Below are positions 24,461-27,385 of a stretch of DNA of 27,385 nucleotides, piece after piece. The DNA is taken from NCBI GenBank assembly GCA_035277145.1, contig DATELA010000052.1, positions 1-27,385 on the forward strand. Direction: 5' to 3'. The translations under genes were made by a program, and so were the position numbers. Each line of letters starts with the position of its first letter. The stretch's first letter is position 1. The notes under the pieces are model-generated. The model searched no databases, had not been told where the DNA came from, and saw only the letters and a list, made by a program, of their open reading frames with translations. This DNA comes from DASRAP01 sp035277145 (GTDB lineage Bacteria > Gemmatimonadota > Gemmatimonadetes > Gemmatimonadales > Gemmatimonadaceae).

Positions 24461-24979
24461 ATGGCATCCATTCGCATTGTGGTTCTGTGCTTGTGCGCCG
24501 CTGTCGCCTACGGCGTATTGCACGATCAAGTCACCGTGCGGATTTCGTTGGAATACTTCACCATTGCGCATCCGCCGCTGATATCGTCCAACAACCCGAC
24601 GCTGCTCGCGCTCACCTGGGGTGTCGTTGCAACGTGGTGGGTGGGCCTGCCGCTCGGAGCGCTTCTCGCAGTCGCGGCGCGCGGCGGACCCACGCCGAAA
24701 GCCAGCGCGGCCGACATCGTTCCATTCGTAAAACGATTGCTGCTCGCGATGGCCGTTGCCGCTGCGCTGTCCGCGCTTGTGGGTTGGATACTTGCCGCAC
24801 AAGGCGCGATTGCGATTCCGCCGGCGTTCACTCAATCAATTGCACCTGACCGACAGGCGCGATTCGTAAGCGCGCTGTGGGCACATTCGGCGAGCTACTT
24901 CGTCGGCATCGCAGGCGGTGTCGTGTGCGCTGTCGCTGCGCGCTTGCGTCGAGAGCGCACGCGCGAGGCGACGATCTAA
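24461..24979 (+). CDS. Conserved hypothetical four-helix membrane protein
   Basis: A 172-residue protein from ATG 24461. Four hydrophobic segments are seen at about 4-18, 45-70, 90-112 and 142-160, so it is an inner-membrane protein. It begins MASIRIVVLCLCAAVAYGVL, followed by HDQVTVRISLEYFTIAHPP and later WGVVATWWVGLPLGALLAVA. This pattern looks like a conserved bacterial family of unknown function with the same HDQVT and EYFTI stretches; that is from memory and was not searched. It follows the hypothetical gene by 13 bases. A palindromic element (24986-25053) separates it from the convergent VapC-like gene and may end transcription of both. Confidence 0.75.
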   Translation: MASIRIVVLCLCAAVAYGVLHDQVTVRISLEYFTIAHPPLISSNNPTLLALTWGVVATWWVGLPLGALLAVAARGGPTPKASAADIVPFVKRLLLAMAVAAALSALVGWILAAQGAIAIPPAFTQSIAPDRQARFVSALWAHSASYFVGIAGGVVCAVAARLRRERTREATI

Positions 24980-24985
24980 GGCGCA

Positions 24986-25053
24986 GGGCTGGGGGCCCGG
25001 GCGCGCGCTGGTCAGTGGGCAGCGCAGTCGCGCGCGACCCAAATCCTCAGCCC
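24986..25053 (+). repeat. Palindromic intergenic element, copy 1
   Basis: GGGCT at the left end pairs with AGCCC at the right end, and the inner GGGCGCGCGC faces GCGCGCGACCC. The same element, better preserved, lies at 27253-27321. It fills the gap between two convergent genes and may serve as a bidirectional terminator. Confidence 0.75.
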
Positions 25054-25069
25054 TGGGCTCAGCGCTATC

Positions 25070-25468
25070 TCAGCGCCGCAGCAGAACCCAGAACTGCCGT
25101 GGACTGACCACCGGGATAGGCGCTTTCGCGCCGAGCATAAGTAATGCGGCATCACCCGTAACGAACACATCAGCCTTGCCTGCGACGGCCGACCCCAGGA
25201 TAACGGCATCGTCCGCGTCGATGCTCGCCGGGATCGCTGCGGGCCGCTCAGTCACCACGGTCGACCGCGCGCGCAAGAGTTCTTCCGTCTCACGAATCAG
25301 GTCCGCGGGTAGCCTGAACTTTTTCGCGAGGGCTTTGCGCAGCTCGCTCAACACTGGCTCGCTGATGATCAGGTCGTGCTCGAGCAGCACTACGCGCAGA
25401 ACATCCGCACACAAACCGCGCGTGCCGAGCGCGCTGACAAGAACGTTGGTGTCGAGCGCGACTTTCAC
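25070..25468 (-). CDS. VapC-like PIN-domain toxin
   Basis: A 132-residue PIN-domain protein from GTG 25468, which overlaps the antitoxin stop by 4 bases (GTGA). Acidic residues of the nuclease site are in place: D6 in VALDTNVLVSAL, E42 in VLSELRKAL, D87 in DADDAVILGSA and D106 in VTGDAALL. The family consists of Mg-dependent RNases paired with small DNA-binding antitoxins. The sequence resembles the putative PIN toxin group with the ending PIPVVSPRQFW. Full length. Its neighbour upstream is a ribbon-helix-helix protein, giving a standard vapBC layout. Confidence 0.9.
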   Translation of the reverse strand: MKVALDTNVLVSALGTRGLCADVLRVVLLEHDLIISEPVLSELRKALAKKFRLPADLIRETEELLRARSTVVTERPAAIPASIDADDAVILGSAVAGKADVFVTGDAALLMLGAKAPIPVVSPRQFWVLLRR

Positions 25469-25686
25469 GACACGTCGCGGAACACATCCTCGTCGGTGAG
25501 ATACCCGCGGGCTTCCGCCAGCGGCATGACCCGGCGCCGCAAATCGTCGAACTGCGCGATCGCGAGTTGCCGGCGCAATGCATCACGCGCCACATCGCTA
25601 CGGCTGCGCCCAGTACGTCGCGCGAGCTGACGCAACTGACGCTCCAGCGCCGCGTCAAGCCGAATGGTTAGGGCACGCGTCTTCAT
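25465..25686 (-). CDS. VapB-like ribbon-helix-helix antitoxin
   Basis: A 73-residue protein from ATG 25686. The N-terminal ribbon-helix-helix reads TRALTIRLDAALERQLRQLA and then RRTGRSRSDVARDALRRQLA, a CopG/MetJ-type DNA-binding fold. The C-terminal tail (LAEARGYLTDEDVFRDVS) is acidic and probably wraps the PIN toxin. An ATG at 25695 would add three residues, but the -10 box TACAAT (25699-25694) overlaps it. ATG 25686 is therefore preferred, and the mRNA is probably leaderless. The stop overlaps the toxin start by 4 bases. It should repress its own promoter, as usual for the family. Confidence 0.85.
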   Translation of the reverse strand: MKTRALTIRLDAALERQLRQLARRTGRSRSDVARDALRRQLAIAQFDDLRRRVMPLAEARGYLTDEDVFRDVS

Positions 25687-25693
25687 GTCATAC

Positions 25694-25723
25694 ATTGTAG
25701 TACACGCCGTCGTGGGAGATCAA
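25694..25723 (-). promoter_or_regulatory. Candidate promoter of the vapBC-like operon
   Basis: On the minus strand TTGATC (25723-25718), an 18-bp spacer and TACAAT (25699-25694) resemble a sigma-70 promoter. The -10 box ends 7 bases before ATG 25686, which fits a leaderless transcript. Confidence 0.55.
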
Positions 25724-25753
25724 GGCGACGAGACCGTCGCGGACACGCCCCAC

Positions 25754-25781
25754 GGTACGTGCGGGCGTCAGCGTACCGTCA
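25754..25781 (+). repeat. 28-bp repeat, copy 2, upstream of the vapBC-like operon
   Basis: Matches the copy at 23749-23776 at 25 of 28 positions. Here ACGGTAC (25752-25758) and GTACCGT (25773-25779) form a perfect 7-bp inverted repeat with a 14-base spacer. The copy lies 68 bases upstream of the antitoxin start, close to the 75 bases of the first copy. Confidence 0.75.
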
Positions 25782-25806
25782 TCGGACATACACACGAGTC
25801 AGGCAC

Positions 25807-25839
25807 GAACGGTATCTTGATCGAAGCCTGATACCGTTC
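25807..25839 (+). promoter_or_regulatory. Perfect 10-bp inverted repeat, candidate operator
   Basis: GAACGGTATC (25807-25816) and GATACCGTTC (25830-25839) are exact reverse complements with a 13-base spacer, 18 bases before the aminotransferase start. It may be a repressor site or a leader hairpin. No convincing -35/-10 pair is seen around it. Confidence 0.6.
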
Positions 25840-25857
25840 ATCCACCCGGAGTTCGCG

Positions 25858-27162
25858 ATGACCACTTCGCGCCGCGCATTTCTCGGCTCACTCGCTGCGC
25901 CACTCGTCGCCGGCAAATTGCCGGCGTTCAACACCGCGCCGCCGGAACCAGCCGCGCCGCTCGCGGATCCAAAGCCGAAAATGCCCGCCGAGCTTGGCAC
26001 ACCCGGCACGCCTGAGTTCTGGAAGAAGCTGCGCCGCGAGTTCACCATCCCGCGCGATCACGTCTTCTTCAACACCGGCACACTTGGTTCATCACCGCTC
26101 GCGGTGCAGGAAGCGGTGATCGCGCACATGCGCCACGTCGATCGCGACATCGCGAACTGGGATTACGTGGCAACCAACGAACAGTATTTCACCGGCTACG
26201 CCGCCGAGCTCGACATTCGCAACGCACTCGGCAAAGTGCTCAACGTGCCCGGCAAGGATCTCGCGCTCACGCAGAACGCGACATTCGGCATGAACTTCGT
26301 CGCGCACGGGCTGGAGCTGAAAGCGGGAGACGAAGTGATCGTGTTGCAGACCGCGCACACCGGCGGACGGCGCGGGTTCGATCTGCGCGCAAAGCGCGAC
26401 GGCATCGTCGTGAAGGAATACCGGCTCACCGATCCGGTGCCCGATCCCGAAACAATCATCAAGGCGTACACCGACCTCACCACGCCGCGCACGAAAGTGT
26501 GGGCGATTCCGCACATCACATCGTCGCGCGCGATCCGTTTTCCCGTGGCGCGAATGTGCGCGATGGCGCGCGAGCGCGGCATCTTCTCAACCGTCGACGG
26601 TGCGCAGGCGATCGGACACATCGTCGTTGACATCCCGGCACTCGGTTGTGATGCGTATTTCACATCGCCGCACAAATGGCTGCTCGCGCCGAAGGGAACT
26701 GGCATTTTCTATTTGCGCCCCGAACATCAGAAGACCATGTGGGCGACGCTCGCATCGGGTCACTACGACGACGTCGACGATCCGATGTTGCGCATGCAGG
26801 CGTACGGCACCGGTAACCTGTCGCTGCTCAGAGGACTCGAGGTGGCGGCGCTGTTCCACATGCAGATCGGTTCGAAGGTCGTCGAGGATCGCGTTGTTGG
26901 TCTCGCCGACCGGTTGCGCGACGGACTGAAAAAGATTCCGGGTGTTACGATCGCGTCTCCAACGCATCCCGAACTACGCTGCGCGACAACGCTCTATGGC
27001 GTCGCGGGCAAGACCGGCAAAGAACTGCAGGATTATCTGTGGGAGTCGAAGATCCGCGTGCGCGCCAACGGCACCGCGCTCGTTCGGCACGGTTGCCACA
27101 TCTACAACTCTGAAGAGGAAGTCGATCGCACGCTCGCGTTGTTGAGGAAGACGCAGAGCTGA
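25858..27162 (+). CDS. Tat-exported class V aminotransferase-like PLP enzyme
   Basis: A 434-residue protein from ATG 25858, chosen because GGAG lies 6 bases upstream and the N-terminus then gives a Tat signal (TSRRAFLGSLAAPLVAG). The fold type I PLP domain has VFFNTGTLGSSP (cofactor phosphate region), TQNATFGMN, VDGAQAIGH (D247, ring nitrogen) and SPHKWLLAPKGTG (K273, Schiff-base lysine). It is closest to the isopenicillin N epimerase/cysteine desulfurase branch of class V enzymes. Export of a folded PLP enzyme through Tat is known for this group. The substrate is not predictable, and neither a desulfurase nor an epimerase role can be assigned. It stands alone, with a perfect inverted repeat at 25807-25839 upstream. 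Confidence 0.92.
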   Translation: MTTSRRAFLGSLAAPLVAGKLPAFNTAPPEPAAPLADPKPKMPAELGTPGTPEFWKKLRREFTIPRDHVFFNTGTLGSSPLAVQEAVIAHMRHVDRDIANWDYVATNEQYFTGYAAELDIRNALGKVLNVPGKDLALTQNATFGMNFVAHGLELKAGDEVIVLQTAHTGGRRGFDLRAKRDGIVVKEYRLTDPVPDPETIIKAYTDLTTPRTKVWAIPHITSSRAIRFPVARMCAMARERGIFSTVDGAQAIGHIVVDIPALGCDAYFTSPHKWLLAPKGTGIFYLRPEHQKTMWATLASGHYDDVDDPMLRMQAYGTGNLSLLRGLEVAALFHMQIGSKVVEDRVVGLADRLRDGLKKIPGVTIASPTHPELRCATTLYGVAGKTGKELQDYLWESKIRVRANGTALVRHGCHIYNSEEEVDRTLALLRKTQS

Positions 27163-27252
27163 GGGCGTGAGAGCGCGGGGCGCGTGCGTGAGTCCCGGTC
27201 GCAGCGTAGGGCTACGGGCTCACGGCGCGCGTGCGTTGGATGTTCAGGCGTA

Positions 27253-27321
27253 GGGCTGAGGGCTCGGGGCGCGCGCGAGTTAGTGGGTTGCATCACGGCG
27301 CGCGACCCGAGCCCTCAGCCC
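27253..27321 (+). repeat. Palindromic intergenic element, copy 2
   Basis: GGGCTGAGGGCTCGGG (27253-27268) pairs perfectly over 16 bp with CCCGAGCCCTCAGCCC (27306-27321). After one mismatch, 7 more pairs follow, leaving a loop of about 21 bases. A diverged partial copy (GCGTAGGGCTACGGGCTCAC) lies just before it at about 27205-27224. The rest of 27163-27385 shows no gene. Confidence 0.85.
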
Positions 27322-27385
27322 GAAGCCAACGCACGAAGCGAAAACGCCGCCCATACCGCATCTTTGACCGATGATCACTCGACTC

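Noticed and set aside
1..27385. tRNA or rRNA genes
   Set aside because: No T-arm/acceptor patterns or conserved rRNA stretches were found on reading both strands by eye.

Overview
The window looks like a chromosomal segment of a high-GC Gram-negative bacterium, most likely Gemmatimonadota or a close relative such as Acidobacteriota. This is inferred from gene content: a PadR regulator next to an orphan FtsX-like (ADOP) permease, an exported cytochrome/PSD-domain protein next to a DUF1552 protein and an exported ankyrin protein, exported S9 peptidases with Gly/Arg-rich inserts, and many lipoproteins or signal-peptide proteins with beta-propeller folds. No rRNA, tRNA, CRISPR, integrase or transposase was seen.

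Layout. 1-2219 (minus): a MoxR ATPase, DUF58 and BatA-type operon, with the BatA gene apparently broken. 2279-2960: a four-helix-bundle protein gene bracketed by two oppositely oriented 14-bp tandem arrays. 2977-4875 (minus): a membrane Ser/Thr kinase. 4959-6194 (plus): an exported propeller-like protein. 6285-8687: an exported prolyl-oligopeptidase-family peptidase, followed by two strong hairpins. 8790-12113: a tight three-gene operon encoding a YVTN-type lipoprotein, a tandem cupredoxin-like lipoprotein and a beta-lactamase-fold serine hydrolase. 12121-15368: a PadR-ADOP permease module flanked on both sides by the same 16-bp tandem repeat; the permease gene has an in-frame TAA at codon 46. 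15377-16408 (minus): an exported HpcH/HpaI-like protein with substituted active-site residues. 16619-22648: the PSD-cytochrome, DUF1552 and ankyrin triad, with 14-bp repeat elements in both gaps. 22688-22987: a C-terminal remnant of signal peptidase I. 23001-23712 (minus): a HigB/HigA-like toxin-antitoxin operon with a clear promoter and operator. 23935-24979: two hypothetical genes. 25070-25723 (minus): a VapB/VapC-like operon. 25858-27162: a Tat-exported class V aminotransferase-like protein.

The most unusual signal is between the genes. Short-period tandem arrays (14 bp with a TGACGC core; 16 bp with a TTAGTCGTTCTCGT core) and palindromic elements fill most intergenic gaps, are arranged as dyads or as flanking pairs around discrete modules, and are not explained by any recognised mobile element. 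Several genes have a -10 element placed 5-7 nt before the start codon, which suggests leaderless transcripts. All functional calls come from motif recognition by eye; no database search was run.
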